This document shows, in pieces, positions 1 to 10,260 of a DNA stretch of 64,000 nt (positions are counted from its first letter, which is position 1; each line of letters opens with the position of its first letter). This stretch comes from Boswellia sacra (lineage: Eukaryota; Streptophyta; Magnoliopsida; Sapindales; Burseraceae). The notes under the pieces are model-generated. The model was not told where the DNA came from. It worked only from the letters and a program-made list of their open reading frames with translations, and did no database searches. Location: positions 496,001 through 560,000 of the forward strand of contig SNVD02012968.1 of NCBI GenBank assembly GCA_013180625.2, in the 5' to 3' direction. A program made the position numbers and the translations under genes.

Positions 1-157
1 TTTTTTTTTATATGACTCATGTACCCTTCAGTCAAGATATCAATAAACCTTCTTCTTGTGCTCAGTCAACACATGACTATGGGGCTTATTAGAAAGAAGT
101 CATATCGGTTCTAATATTTGTTAAGGCTAACAACCTTAGGTAGGGGGCATTTATTCA

Positions 158-158
158 T

Positions 159-185
<27 letters not shown>
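158..185. repeat. (TA)n microsatellite
   Basis: This is about 28 bases of uninterrupted TA followed by an AT/T-rich tract to about 222. It lies in the 3' non-coding part of the retroelement. Confidence 0.9.
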
Positions 186-190
<5 letters not shown>

Positions 191-240
191 TATATATATT
201 ATTTTTTTTTTTACTTTTTTTTTGCTAATGACTTAGGCTA

Positions 241-465
241 GACCAGTTTGGCCTTAGGTTATTAGTTGTAGACACCCCTACGAGCTTAACGACTCGGGTT
301 GGCGATGCTTTATTTTACTTAGAAACTTGTGGATAGTGCAATGTTCAATCCCATTAAGCTTTCTCCTTAATCCATGTAGCGAGCTTTGGGCCAATAGCTC
401 CCAAACCAGTTGGTCTTAGGGTATTAGGTGTTGAGGCACCCCTCGGGCTTAATTGCTCGAATTAA
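241..465 (-). repeat. Degenerate repeated block in retroelement 3' region
   Basis: Two imperfect copies (241-300 and 404-465) share the order ACCAGTT..GG.CTTAGG, then .TATTAG.TGT.GA, then CACCCCT, then GGGCTTAA or GAGCTTAA, then a CTCG core. About 100 bases separate them. I recall blocks of this type from the 3' non-coding parts of Athila/Tat-type elements. They support the retroelement extending to the left edge of the window. Confidence 0.55.
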
Positions 466-1018
466 GGAGGCTACGAGACCAAACTTATCCACAATTGCTT
501 TCTCTCTTTTTTTTTTCTTTTTTTTCACTTTTTTTTAAACACTTTCCCCTTCCTTTGTGTTGTTATCCTAAACAAACAAAAGAACTCAAATATTACAACA
601 TTTCATTTCGCCACCCACAATCATGCATCAAGGTATGTGTGTGTGTGTGAAGAAAGGTTCATGAATACTTGCTTAATGAGTACATAAGCACACAATTTAT
701 TAAATGATAAAGTTGTGAGAGTTCATAGATTTGAATAATTCAAAGTGAAATGAATAAGACCTCCTTGTTATAAAATTCAAAAATCAAGACTAAATAATAT
801 CAAGTTAGCTAAAATGAGTTCACAAGATCAAAATAAAATGACAAATTGGTTAGAATGGGTTTCAAGAGTTCAAACTGGCCCTCCTTACTCTGCCATTCCT
901 GACCCAGAATGCGTCTCAAGAGGATTTGAACTCCTTACACCGCACTCTGAATCTAATTACTAACTCACTTTTTTTTTTCAAGAAAAAAGAAAATTCAAGA
1001 CACACTTATGTCTACTAT

Positions 1019-1056
1019 CCTTCCCCCCCAACCAAATGAAACATTGTCCTCAATGT
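1019..1056 (-). other. Polypurine-tract-like G-rich motif and conserved inverted block
   Basis: On the minus strand the palindrome-like ACATTGAGGACAATGT (1056-1041) is followed shortly by GGTTGGGGGGGAAGG (1033-1019). A G-run with this upstream palindrome is a recurrent landmark of plant Athila/Tat-type retroelements downstream of their coding region (from memory). LOG lies on its 5' side, which is why LOG is taken to be internal to the element. Confidence 0.55.
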
Positions 1057-1177
1057 TTAAATGTAGAGAGATAAAGTATAGGAGACATTACCTGAAGCTT
1101 CTGTTATTCAAGAGAGATGACCTGAAAGACTTGTAAAAGACAATGCTAAAAATAAAATAAAATAAAAGACAAAAAAA

Positions 1178-1828
1178 TTACAAACGAAGATTCAGATCCA
1201 ATTTGCACTTTTTGTTTTGCCCTCCTGCCCAATTAATTTGAGTACTAGCTGGGTCAGGTTCATACTCAACTTCTTGTAATTTGTCAAGTAACTCACCAGC
1301 AGAAGTGGCGGAAACAAGGATCTGTCTCGCCCAATGTGGGATAAAATTTTGTTCTACAGCTGCATCAACAAAACTTATTAAAGGATCAAAGAAATTGTTA
1401 ACATTCAACAAACCTATGGGTTTTTGATAGAGGTTCAGTTGGGCCCAAGAGACAATTTGAAAAATTTCTTCAAAAGTACCAAAGCCACCTGGTAAAGCAA
1501 TAAAGGCATCTGAATTGATGAGCATATGTGCCATGCGTTCATGCATAGAGGAAACTTGTAATTCCTTCCCAACCGTTTTTCCAACAATGTTTTCTATAGC
1601 CAAAGCTTTAGGAATAACTCCTAAAACTTGACTACCTCCTATACGTGCAGCTCTTGCCACACAACCCATCAACCCGAGGCTACCTCCCCCATAAAACACA
1701 TGAATCTTTCTTTCAGCTAGTAATCTACCAAGATAATTTGCTGCCTCGACAAACTCTTCACTTTTACCTGGTCGAGATCCACAGAATACACATATCCTTT
1801 GGATTCGACGTTTTGAAGTTCCCTCCAT
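1178..1828 (-). CDS. LOG-like: Intronless LOG-family cytokinin riboside 5'-monophosphate phosphoribohydrolase, carried in a retroelement
   Basis: 216 aa, full family length. LOG enzymes remove ribose 5-phosphate from cytokinin nucleotides and release active free-base cytokinin in one step, in the cytosol and nucleus. Visible motifs are the nucleotide-binding loop YGGGSLGLMG (residues 46-55), MHER with the conserved Arg98, and the signature PGGFGTFEE (113-121) with Glu121. The Lys usually following that Arg is Met99. Known plant LOG genes have several introns, whereas this frame is continuous from Met to stop without a break. The sequence after the stop has no A-rich tail on the coding strand, so a LINE-made retrocopy is less likely than capture by the LTR element. 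It has the same orientation as gag. Expression and activity are unknown. Confidence 0.85.
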   Translation of the reverse strand: MEGTSKRRIQRICVFCGSRPGKSEEFVEAANYLGRLLAERKIHVFYGGGSLGLMGCVARAARIGGSQVLGVIPKALAIENIVGKTVGKELQVSSMHERMAHMLINSDAFIALPGGFGTFEEIFQIVSWAQLNLYQKPIGLLNVNNFFDPLISFVDAAVEQNFIPHWARQILVSATSAGELLDKLQEVEYEPDPASTQINWAGGQNKKCKLDLNLRL

Positions 1829-2139
1829 GTCTATGCAACTCTCTAACTATGTGTGAAGAAGAGAATAAGAGATGTGATATTTATGGAGTGCAAAAAGGTA
1901 TGCTAATGATGATATCTATCTAGGTAGCTCGTTGTTTGTTGAAAAATTGACAATAATGCATAAAAATTCAAAAGATGAAAATAAGACACCATAAGTCAAA
2001 CAAAAGATACAAATTCAAAAATGACAGCTATGAGGTATTAAAATTCAAAAATGATGGCACGCATGCATATGTACAGGTAGTTGTGACTGTGGCTCACATC
2101 TTCCTCTGGTTATACGTCCAGAAACGGCTTAAACACCTT

Positions 2140-2736
2140 CTATGAGTTGGGGATATGCTTCCCATCCAGTTTTCTTATAAACTGGCAAACAGGGTCGTTT
2201 TGAGTCAGATTCTCAAGACTATAGCGTTCCTGCTCATCTCGAAATTGTGTCCATAAATTAAAAATTTCACGCTGCACAAGTCCACAAGAATGTGTCTCAA
2301 GAGTCGTTCGGATATCATCCAAAGACTCCTTACTCAGTCCATTCTTGATGAACTGTAGTTTATCTTCTCGATTGTTAGACAAATATCCCAAGGAGCGGCA
2401 ATGCTGGTTACAAGTCCATCTTGCACATTTGTGACAAACTTGCAACCTTTTTGCTCTTCCCTTTTTGGCATAAGAGCTTTTTCCCAAACCTGGCATATGG
2501 GAAACAAGATTATCTGAAAACTCACAAGAGAATCGAACCTTGGCTTCAATTAACCATCTTAAATCAGCAGGAATACCCTTACGCATCAACAACCTTAGTC
2601 TTTCTGCACGAGCTTTATAAATTTTAAGCAAATCATTTTGAGGAAGAGAGGGAAAATGTTTGTGCAATTTTGAGAGAATGGTATCCATGTGAAGAAAATG
2701 AGAGAGAAGAAAAGAAAATGGATGCAAGGTGAGCAA
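2140..2736 (-). CDS. Unknown cysteine-containing ORF between gag and LOG
   Basis: 198 aa if the first Met is used. A second Met at residue 17 (about 2688) removes a hydrophobic leader-like stretch and may be the true start. I do not recognise the family. The centre has closely spaced Cys/His residues (CHKCARWTCNQHC, about residues 101-113), which could bind zinc, preceded by a basic patch with KKGRAKR. The N-terminal half is helical and Leu-rich, the C-terminal third mixed and charged. It lies about 200 bases after the gag remnant and 310 bases before LOG, all on the same strand. It could be an extra retroelement gene or a second captured host gene. There is no similarity to pol domains that I can see. 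Confidence 0.45.
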   Translation of the reverse strand: MLTLHPFSFLLSHFLHMDTILSKLHKHFPSLPQNDLLKIYKARAERLRLLMRKGIPADLRWLIEAKVRFSCEFSDNLVSHMPGLGKSSYAKKGRAKRLQVCHKCARWTCNQHCRSLGYLSNNREDKLQFIKNGLSKESLDDIRTTLETHSCGLVQREIFNLWTQFRDEQERYSLENLTQNDPVCQFIRKLDGKHIPNS

Positions 2737-2936
2737 CAGTTTTTAGGGAACTGAAAAACCGACTTTAAAAGCCACGGAGTACCGTATCCGCCACTTGACC
2801 AGAAAATAAAATAAAAACACACAACTAAAATAAACGCACACAAAATAAAATAAAAACAAACTAGAAATGATAGCAAAAATCAAGAATAAAAATAAAAATG
2901 AAAATATGGCATAGATGGATAAAATTTGATCAATCA

Positions 2937-4735
2937 TTATAAAGAAATGCAAAAGAGGAATCTCTTTGAAAGTGATTTACCACGGTCAAAAATATGCCAT
3001 TGAGGTGGTACCTTTCTTTTTCCTTTATTTGTGAGAATGAAAGAGATTACCACTATCTGAGTTTGTTTGTCCTTAAAGCATGCATTATTGAGTGTGCATG
3101 TTTCTTCCTGCCTTTTTTCAAAACATGGCTCCCAACTCTTAATCTCCTTCACCTGTATAAAATCAAGTAATGAGAATTCTTTAAAAGCAATGGGCACTAG
3201 TTGCATACTTGGTTCAAATGAATTGGTTAACTCGATTTCTGAAGGACTTGAAAAATTTTCATTTTGGATATAGTCTTCCACATTAGTTTTAGTCCTATTA
3301 GCTTCCTCATTTTCATCATGCTTGAAAAATTCATTAATGTCAAAATTTTGGTTAAGTTCCTTCGCATGATGACATGAGGGCATAAATGAGGATTCGATCT
3401 CTTCCTTGTTAGGTGTAGGTTTATTAACCTCTTCCTTACCCTTTAAGATTGATTCATCATCTTTCTCATAAGGGTTAAGAATATGTGCTTTATAAACCTT
3501 ACCATCATGAAGAGTACTTACCGAATCTTCGTCTAGATGTTGGACCCTTGGATTACTCACATGTGGATTGATGGAGTTTGGCTCTAGTTGAGATGGAAAC
3601 TCACCTTTTTCATGAGTATTAAGTGCAAATGCAAGTATTTCAATAGCATCATTCAAGTTTGCCATAGTTTGAGCAACTTGACTATTAAAAACCTCTTGCT
3701 TTGCAATGAATGAAATGTTTCTTCGAGATCCTCATAAGATGCATGATCATAAGATTTTTGAAAATTTTGATATGATTGAAAGGGAGTTTGATGAAATTGT
3801 GCATTATTATCATTCCTCCAATCAAAATTCAAGTGATTTTTCCATCCAAAATTCTGTGAGTGAAGATTAGGATTTGACCTTTGAAAAGTGTTTAAAACAT
3901 TGGTTTGCTCATGGAGACTTTTTCTAAAGGTAGGCACAATTGGGCAATCATCCGTAGGATGATCGCTAGAATTACAAGTGTGACAAACAATTTCTTGCAT
4001 AGACCACATTTCTAAATCCTCGACTTTTCTAGCTAGGGATGCAAATTTAGCATGATGATCATGATTCTCCCTAATGTTATAAATGCCTCTACTAGATGTT
4101 CTTGGTACCTCATAGGTGCCAACATTGTTCCAATTTTGGGCATTTTTCGCTAGTAAGTCTAGGAAATCCATGGCTTCATCAGGGTCTTTATTTTCAAATT
4201 GTCCATTACACATTAGTTCTACAATTTGCCTAGCTTGATGTGTAAGACCTTCATAGAAAGTTTAAACTAGTTCCCATGTTTCCAAACCATGATGAGGACA
4301 AGTATTAAGCAATGCTTTATACCTATCCCAACATTGGTAAAAGGTCTCTCCTTGTTTTTGAGTGAAATTGATGATTTGATTTTTGAGAGAATTTGTTCTA
4401 TAGGGAGGAAAGAATTCTTTAAGAAACTGTTGTTGCATTTCATCCCATGAGCTAATGGATCTTGACCTAAGATTTTGTAGCCATGTCTTAGCTTTATCTT
4501 TTAGAGAAAAAGGAAAAAGCTTTAATCTCAAGATATTTATGCTACAATTTAGGTCACTATAAGCGTTACAAAACTCTTCAAATTCTCTCAAGTGCAAAAA
4601 TGGGTTTTCAACATCTAGGCCATGAAAGTGGGGTAAGAATTGAATGAAATCCGATTCATGGTCGAAGTATAATGCATCATGAGGGAAGACTATGCATGAT
4701 TGTGCACAAGTTCTCCTAAGATTTATGGAGTCCAT
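2937..4735 (-). pseudogene. gag: Retrotransposon gag, broken by one stop and one frameshift
   Basis: The N-terminal piece (4735-4262) has the retrotransposon gag core, with F.L.D.A..WL near LKDKAKTWLQNL and a FLKEFFPP motif. It ends at a TAA at 4264-4262. The same frame then continues directly into the second piece (ORF 4213-3653), which carries a CCHC zinc knuckle written as CHTCNSSDHPTDDCP. Near 3700 the frame shifts by one and the third piece (3665-2937) continues as a Glu/Asn-rich tail starting MANLND. The piece order and sequence type match Athila/Tat-like gag, whose product packages element RNA into cytoplasmic particles. It is non-functional as it stands. Confidence 0.85.
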
Positions 4736-4960
4736 TAATGTTCTTAGCTGGGCATGAGCATGATTTTTTTTTTTTTTAGATAAGATGAGTAGCTACGAAC
4801 AATTCTACCAATTAATGCAAAGAGAAAGAAAAGATGAACACATGCAAGAAAAAATGAAAATAGAAATGGGGAGAGAAGAGATGAACGTATGCAAGAAAAA
4901 TAAAATAGAAATGGGAAAAGAAAATACTTACAATTTTGCAAGCCAAGCCAATTTTTACCT

Positions 4961-4978
4961 TCCCCGGCAACGGCGCCA
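4961..4978 (-). other. Primer-binding site, tRNA-Asp type
   Basis: The minus strand reads TGGCGCCGTTGCCGGGGA, complementary to the 3' end of plant tRNA-Asp including CCA. It directly follows the inner LTR edge and precedes gag, which sets the element's orientation. Confidence 0.85.
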
Positions 4979-4984
4979 AAAGCT

Positions 4985-6513
4985 TGACACATCCGAAATA
5001 GGATTGTCTCCCAAGTATAGGAGTGTCGAAGTAATAAACCCGGTGAGACCGGGGTCGATCCACGAGGAAGGGGATTTTAGCGTTACAAATTATAAGATAA
5101 GCAAATATGATATGAATAATTCAAAGAAATGACAAGATAATATCAATAAATATGTAAGATGGTAGGCGGTATTACCGACCATTCAAATATAAAACAAAAA
5201 GCAAGAGGAGGTAAAACCATCCATGGAAATAGGTGGTATAACCAACCATAGTAAATTAAAGAACAATTTCATAAGGTGGTAGAACCTACCATAGTAAATA
5301 AAATAAAAAGTTCATAAACAATAGAATAGTTAAAATACAAGAGGAATTAACACAATAACAATGAAGGTTAAGGTTAGGGGATACGCCATTGATATTTCGA
5401 ATAAGGATAATTAATCCATTTTAGTTATATGAATTATATTTGTTTCATTACCAATATTTATACCACTTCTTGTAAATGGGTTCAAGCATCCAATGTGCCA
5501 ATCACTATATGTCTACAACAAATCAAGGTTCCTAACTAGATTCGTGTCGGTAAGGAAGAACCATACATCATCTAGAAAGGATCCAAGCATTTGATGTGCC
5601 AAGGATTGTCGACAATGGATCAAGACCTCCACTTTACGAGTGGTGTCAAGATTGATTAAGAAATTAAATATAAATCATATTGAATAAACATTATAAGATT
5701 AAGATTATTAAGCACATATTAATGGTTAGAGAATCTTTATTCTCATATCAAGGGTTTCACCCTTTCACCTTAGCAAAAGAGAAATTAGAAGAACATTATA
5801 ATAGAAAGAAAATAAAATGCAAGAAAAAGGAAATTCATTAATAACATAAACACACAAATACAAAACAAGATCCTAGCCAAAGCCAAAATGTTCCAGCCAA
5901 GGCCAAGATGCCCTAATGGGTCACAAGGCACCTCTATTTATAGATACATCCAGGGGCAAACTTGTCAAATTACAAGGGCATAATTGTCAAATATTAGTTG
6001 TAAATATCTTTGACAATTGGGATCATTAGGCACCGACTTTGACCATCAATTTTGATATCGAAATGTTGTGAATTTTAATCACATGTCTTCATGAAAGTTG
6101 TAGATATTTCTCTCAGCTTTCTAGAACATATTGATTTGCACAATTTGGATACGTATTTTGAGAGATACGGTTCAAATACTGAGGCCTGGTCAGACTGGGG
6201 CCGAGACTGTAGATGGGTTCACTTCAAGCCCAATTTTGGTCCACTAAGAACCCGAATTTGATTATGCTTGTGAAATGCAATCTTGTAGACAATTGAATCA
6301 GCTTTCCAAAACATTAAGAATTGTACCATTCTGATCTATAAATAGAGATTTATGCCTATTTTACTGAACCTGTAATAAAACCAAAATTAAGAGAAAGTTA
6401 ATTCCAAAGATGCAAAGACTAAAAATATGCTTAAGTTAAGGAATTTAATGACACTATTAATGCAATATGATGAACTAAGCTCTTATTAAACATACATATT
6501 TAAGTGTTCATCA
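4985..6513 (-). repeat. 5' LTR of the LOG-carrying element
   Basis: On the minus strand it begins TGATGAACACTTAAATATG and ends ..GTGTCA about six bases before the primer-binding site, giving about 1.53 kb with TG..CA ends. The inner part holds a block near 5040-5075 (GACCGGGGTCGATCC on the plus strand) and several repeats of a motif with GGTGGTA..ACC around 5160-5300. The partner LTR is not in the window, so the exact ends rest on one copy only. The outer edge abuts pol sequence of another element exactly at 6513/6514. Confidence 0.65.
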
Positions 6514-8025
6514 CAAGGCAGCTGATGCCTTATCTAGGCTGTATAAGTCCACTGTAAATGCATCCGTGATGGCAATCTCATTTCCTATCGGTGATTGGAT
6601 AGACCACATCAAACAAGAATGGCAACAAGATCAAGAAATTCAACAATTGATTCAAGAAATCCTGGATAATCCTGCCTCTCATTCAAAATTCACTTGGGCA
6701 AACGGTTTACTCAAGCATAATGGAAGACTTTGGTTAGGAAAGCATTCAAATTTGAAGCAATTAATTTTGACTGAGGCTCATGCTGGGATGGAAGGAGGTC
6801 ACTCAAGTGTTAAGAAGACATTGGCTGGAATTAGATGATCTTTTTATTAGAAGAAAATGCGAAAAGATACTTCTTCTTTTGTTACTGGCTGTGACATTTA
6901 CCAAAGGAATAAACATGAAAACATGTTATATCCAAGATTACTTCAACCTTTACCAATTCCTGGTAAGCAGGTTATAGCTGGACCGACATATCAATAGATT
7001 TTATAGAAGGATTGCCCAAGTCACATGGTAAGCAGGTTATATTTGTAGTAGTGGATAGATTGAGTAAATATGTGCATTTCATGCCTTTAATCCATCCATA
7101 TACTACCTTTGATGTTGCCCAACTATTTCTGGATAATGTGTATAAATTGCATGGGTTGCCAAACTCTATAGTAAGTGATCGGGATAAAGTTTTTACAAGT
7201 AACTTTTGGCGAAATCTATTTTCCTTACTGAATGTAAACTTATTGATGAGTACTTCATGTCACCCCCAGACAGATGGCCAAACTGACCTGGTTAACAAGT
7301 CTTAGAACAATATTTGAGGTGTATAACAGGTGATAGACCAAAAGAATGGGTGAAATGGCTTCCCTTGGCTAAATGGTGGTACAATACTTCTCATTTGTCA
7401 ACTCAAATGACACCATTTGAAGTTGTTTATGGCAGGCCACCCCCTTCTCATATTGCTTACATACCTGGTGAAACTAGTGTGGCACCAGTTGATGTAAGCT
7501 TAAGGGATAGAGATGCTATGATACGATTATTGAAGGCTAATTTGAATCAAGCTCAAGCTAGGATGAAATTGTATGCTAATAAGAAGAAATCTGAGAGGTC
7601 TTTTGATATGGGTGACATGGTGTTTCTTCGACTGCAGCCTTATTAAGCAAGTCAGCTTGTCTATGAGAGGAAACAGGAAGTTGTCTCCAAGGTTCGATGG
7701 ACCTTACAAGATTATTCAGAAGATTGGGCAGGTTGCTTATAAGTTAGAGTTGCCTGCAAAGTCCAAAATTCATCATGTTTTCCATGTATCCTGTTTGAAG
7801 AAGAAAATTAGCGAGGCTATCACTCCAGTTACTGAATTACCAACAATTCAAGAAGACAGAAGGCTACAACTTGAACCTATTTCTATGTTAGATCGGCAAG
7901 TAGTCAAGTGTAACAATCGTTCTGTGATCCAATTGTTGGTTCATTGGTCCAATTCATTTCCTAAAGATGCGACCATGGAGGATGCTTTTAAGCTACAACA
8001 AAAGTTTCCCCTGTTTCTACCTTGA
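6514..8025 (+). pseudogene. pol: Ty3/gypsy chromovirus pol remnant (integrase and chromodomain)
   Basis: It starts inside the RNase H/integrase linker (KAADALSRLY). The pieces read in order: integrase zinc-binding region with H..GGH near 6780, then the catalytic core with DRLSKY near 7050, SDRDKVF near 7180 and the CHPQTDGQT signature near 7260, then GPYKI..KIGQVAY.LELP near 7700. It ends in a chromodomain-like LVHWSN..ATMEDAF. Several stops and frameshifts break it (for example near 6836, 6975, 7303 and 7645). The 5' part is absent because the LOG-carrying element joins here. A chromovirus assignment rests on the C-terminal chromodomain. Confidence 0.85.
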
Positions 8026-9570
8026 GGTCAAGGTTTTCTGAAGAGGAAAGAAATTTAACGACCTCTTCTAATTTATTTCCTTTCTAATAATTTTTTACTT
8101 TAGGAATATTTTATTTTTGGATGTTTTCTATATGCTGATTAATTTGTTGGCTTTATTTGGTTAGTACATGATTTGTGGCTTAATGGGGGGATTTCTTTTG
8201 CTATTAAGAAGCTAGGGAAATTGCTGTAAGGGTTATCAAAAACGGTTATCAATAAAAATTAAGCTTATACAATTAAGCTTTTCTGTCAAACTAGTGTTTC
8301 TTCTTCCTGGTTGTTTCAATTTCATAGCTGCACTTCAGTTTGTCGATAACTTTTATCATTTGTCGCATCTGTTTACTGGCTTGAGCAGTATTGAAGAGGA
8401 AAAAAATTGATAGATGAAGAGAAGAGAAGAACCGATAGATTGATGAGAGATGAAGATACTAGGACTAAGAGATTGATTATTAAATAGGAGAGAAAAGTGA
8501 CCAAAAAAATCAAACAAGAAGGATCATAGTACCTCTACTACAGGGAGTGAGAGCCGGTGGAGGTGGTCGTGACAGACGAGAGTAGAGGCAACCGCAAGCA
8601 CGAGAGAAGGTGGAGTGGGTGCGATCGGCAAGCGCGATGGAGATGGTTAAATGGAGGTGAGCTTCCACTACGATAGAGGAGAGTGGACGCGAGGAACAAA
8701 GACGTTTCCACAGTGGAGGAGGGAGCCATAAGCGGTAGAGAAGCAAGGAACAGAGACTGTGCGATGGTGGAAAAGAGGAGTCATGGAGCGGTGGAGAAGC
8801 ACCTGGAGCTGCTGGAGGAGCTGCGAATTTGGGAAAGAATTTAGGGTTGAATTAGGTTGAATTTGGGGTTAAATTGCACAACCTTAAAATCACAAAACGA
8901 CATCATTTGCCATAAAATCAACTAATTTAAATATATTAACTAATTTATTTTTTTATTAGTAATAATTCATGCATTTAGATTTTTAATATATCTACATTTT
9001 ACTATAAAAGTATATTGTTTAATTTTTTATTTTTTATTTATATACTAAGGATTATAAATTCCAATAAATATATATTTAACCATAAAATTATACTATTTAA
9101 ATAAAATATTTTATGTCGAAAACTTTTAAAATTTAAAATCTTAATATTGGGTAAAATTTTAAAATTCTAATATTAATTAAATTTTTTATGTTCAAAAATT
9201 TTAATTTAAACATATTTATACTTAATGTTCAAAAATATTTAAATTTTTAAAATTCTAATATTAGTTAAATTTATAATATTCAAAAATTTTATTTTTAATA
9301 AAATGAAAATTAAATTATACAAAAATAAAATTAGATATTTCGCAATGTGCAAGGAAGGATGTTGCTGAATCTTATAGGTTTTAGCAACATGCATTTTCTA
9401 CATGTTGAGAAATGTAATTTTTTGCAACGTGCACACGCGTGCATTGTTGAAAGACAAATTTTGAAATTTTTCGTAACATAAGAAATGCACGTTGCGAAAA
9501 GCCTCATTCAGCAACATACATGGGTGTGCATTGCCAAAAACCTGTTATTATATCCAACTTTTCTTGTAGT
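8026..9570 (+). mobile_element. Ty3 3' tail followed by a CACTA-like terminus
   Basis: From 8026 to about 8310 the sequence looks like the 3' non-coding tail of the Ty3 fragment, with a G-rich tract (AATGGGGGGAT) near 8182. The segment 8500-8870 is GC-richer and has no recognisable protein. From about 9340 to 9570 there are many copies, in both directions, of a GCAACGTGCAC-type motif. The segment ends CTTTTCTTGTAGTG, the reverse complement of the CACTAC-AAGAAAA terminus of CACTA elements. I could not find the other terminus, so the left limit of the CACTA part is open. No transposase is visible, so it is non-autonomous or truncated. Confidence 0.6.
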
Positions 9571-10010
9571 GCCTATTTAATTATTCGTGCCAAGTCTTGA
9601 AATACAGAGACAACCCATTTAATAAACATGTCACCTGTTTCATGTTATAATTACATCATATTAACTTACATAGCCTACTTAATTATTTAATACATATATG
9701 TTTAACTAACCACATTCTATGTATTTATATTAATTAAAATTATCCACTAATATGAAAAATTATTAATATAAAAAACAATTTAAATTTGCTATTAAATAGG
9801 TTAATTTTTCTTAATTATTTATACTTAACATGATATATTTAACTGTTCATATCATTAAATAAATTGATGTGTTGAACACCCTAAACATGGATTTGACACA
9901 TTTATTAATCGTGTCGAGTATCCTAACACTAACATGATCCAATTAACAATGGTTTTAACACTAACCCACCAATTCTGTGTTGTGTTCATGTTGTATCAAA
10001 AATTGCCACA
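9571..10010 (+). mobile_element. Truncated hAT-like MITE, interrupted by the CACTA-like end
   Basis: It is related to the elements at 18640-19153 and 57132-57629, sharing TTAATTATTCGTG.CAAG..TTGAAA, ATTAATCGTGTCGAGTA and GTGTTGAACACCC. Its outer beginning is missing because the CACTA-like terminus joins directly at 9570/9571. Confidence 0.5.
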
Positions 10011-10114
10011 CTTAACAGGTGTTGTGCTTCGAATGATCATTTGAGGGGAAGACCAGACAATGAGGAATGGTGTGGTACTTTGTTCAAGGGAAGAATTGTT
10101 AGGCATGCGACTAT

Positions 10115-10260
10115 AGTCCCACATTGGCTAGAAGTAGGGAGGATCATAAGTTTATAAGTATGGACAAATATCTTTATTGGTATGAGGTTTTTTAAGTAGA
10201 GTTTAAAAACAAATCCATGAGGGCTTAGGCCTAAAATGGACAATATACCATACTAATGTC
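10115..10260 (+). repeat. Dispersed repeat with snRNA-promoter-like USE and TATA motifs
   Basis: AGTCCCACATTG (10115-10126) resembles the plant upstream sequence element of snRNA genes (RTCCCACATCG). TTTATAAGTA follows at 10151, about 25 bases later. Downstream comes ATGAGGGCTTAGGCC and TGGACAATAT, known to me from a widespread family of plant dispersed repeats. No snRNA follows. Confidence 0.4.

Larger units (their letters stand above)
1..6513 (-). mobile_element. Non-autonomous LTR retrotransposon (Athila/Tat-like) carrying LOG; 3' end beyond window
   Basis: Read on the minus strand, the order is: LTR (6513 to about 4985), primer-binding site complementary to the tRNA-Asp 3' end (4978-4961), gag in three broken pieces (4735-2937), an unknown ORF (2736-2140), an intact LOG ORF (1828-1178), an inverted block ACATTGAGGACAATGT with a nearby G-rich tract GGTTGGGGGGGAAGG (1056-1019), then two degenerate copies of a block with TTAGG..ATTAG..GACACCCC (465-404 and 300-241). 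The last two landmarks are, from memory, typical of the 3' part of Athila/Tat-type plant elements. No protease, reverse transcriptase, RNase H or integrase reading frame is visible between gag and the G-rich tract, so the element should depend on proteins supplied in trans. The 3' LTR is not seen and may lie left of base 1. Element membership of LOG is inferred from its position and orientation. Confidence 0.7.

Noticed and set aside
1178..1828. LOG as an ordinary retrocopy made by LINE machinery
   Set aside because: No A-rich tail on its coding strand after the stop and no flanking duplication seen, while it sits in order and orientation inside an LTR element. Not fully excluded.
1645..1923. 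92-codon plus-strand frame over LOG
   Set aside because: It is antisense to the LOG coding sequence with no family resemblance.
8510..8746. Two overlapping GC-rich minus-strand frames
   Set aside because: Low-complexity Pro/Arg/Leu sequence in transposon-derived DNA; no homology and no promoter seen.
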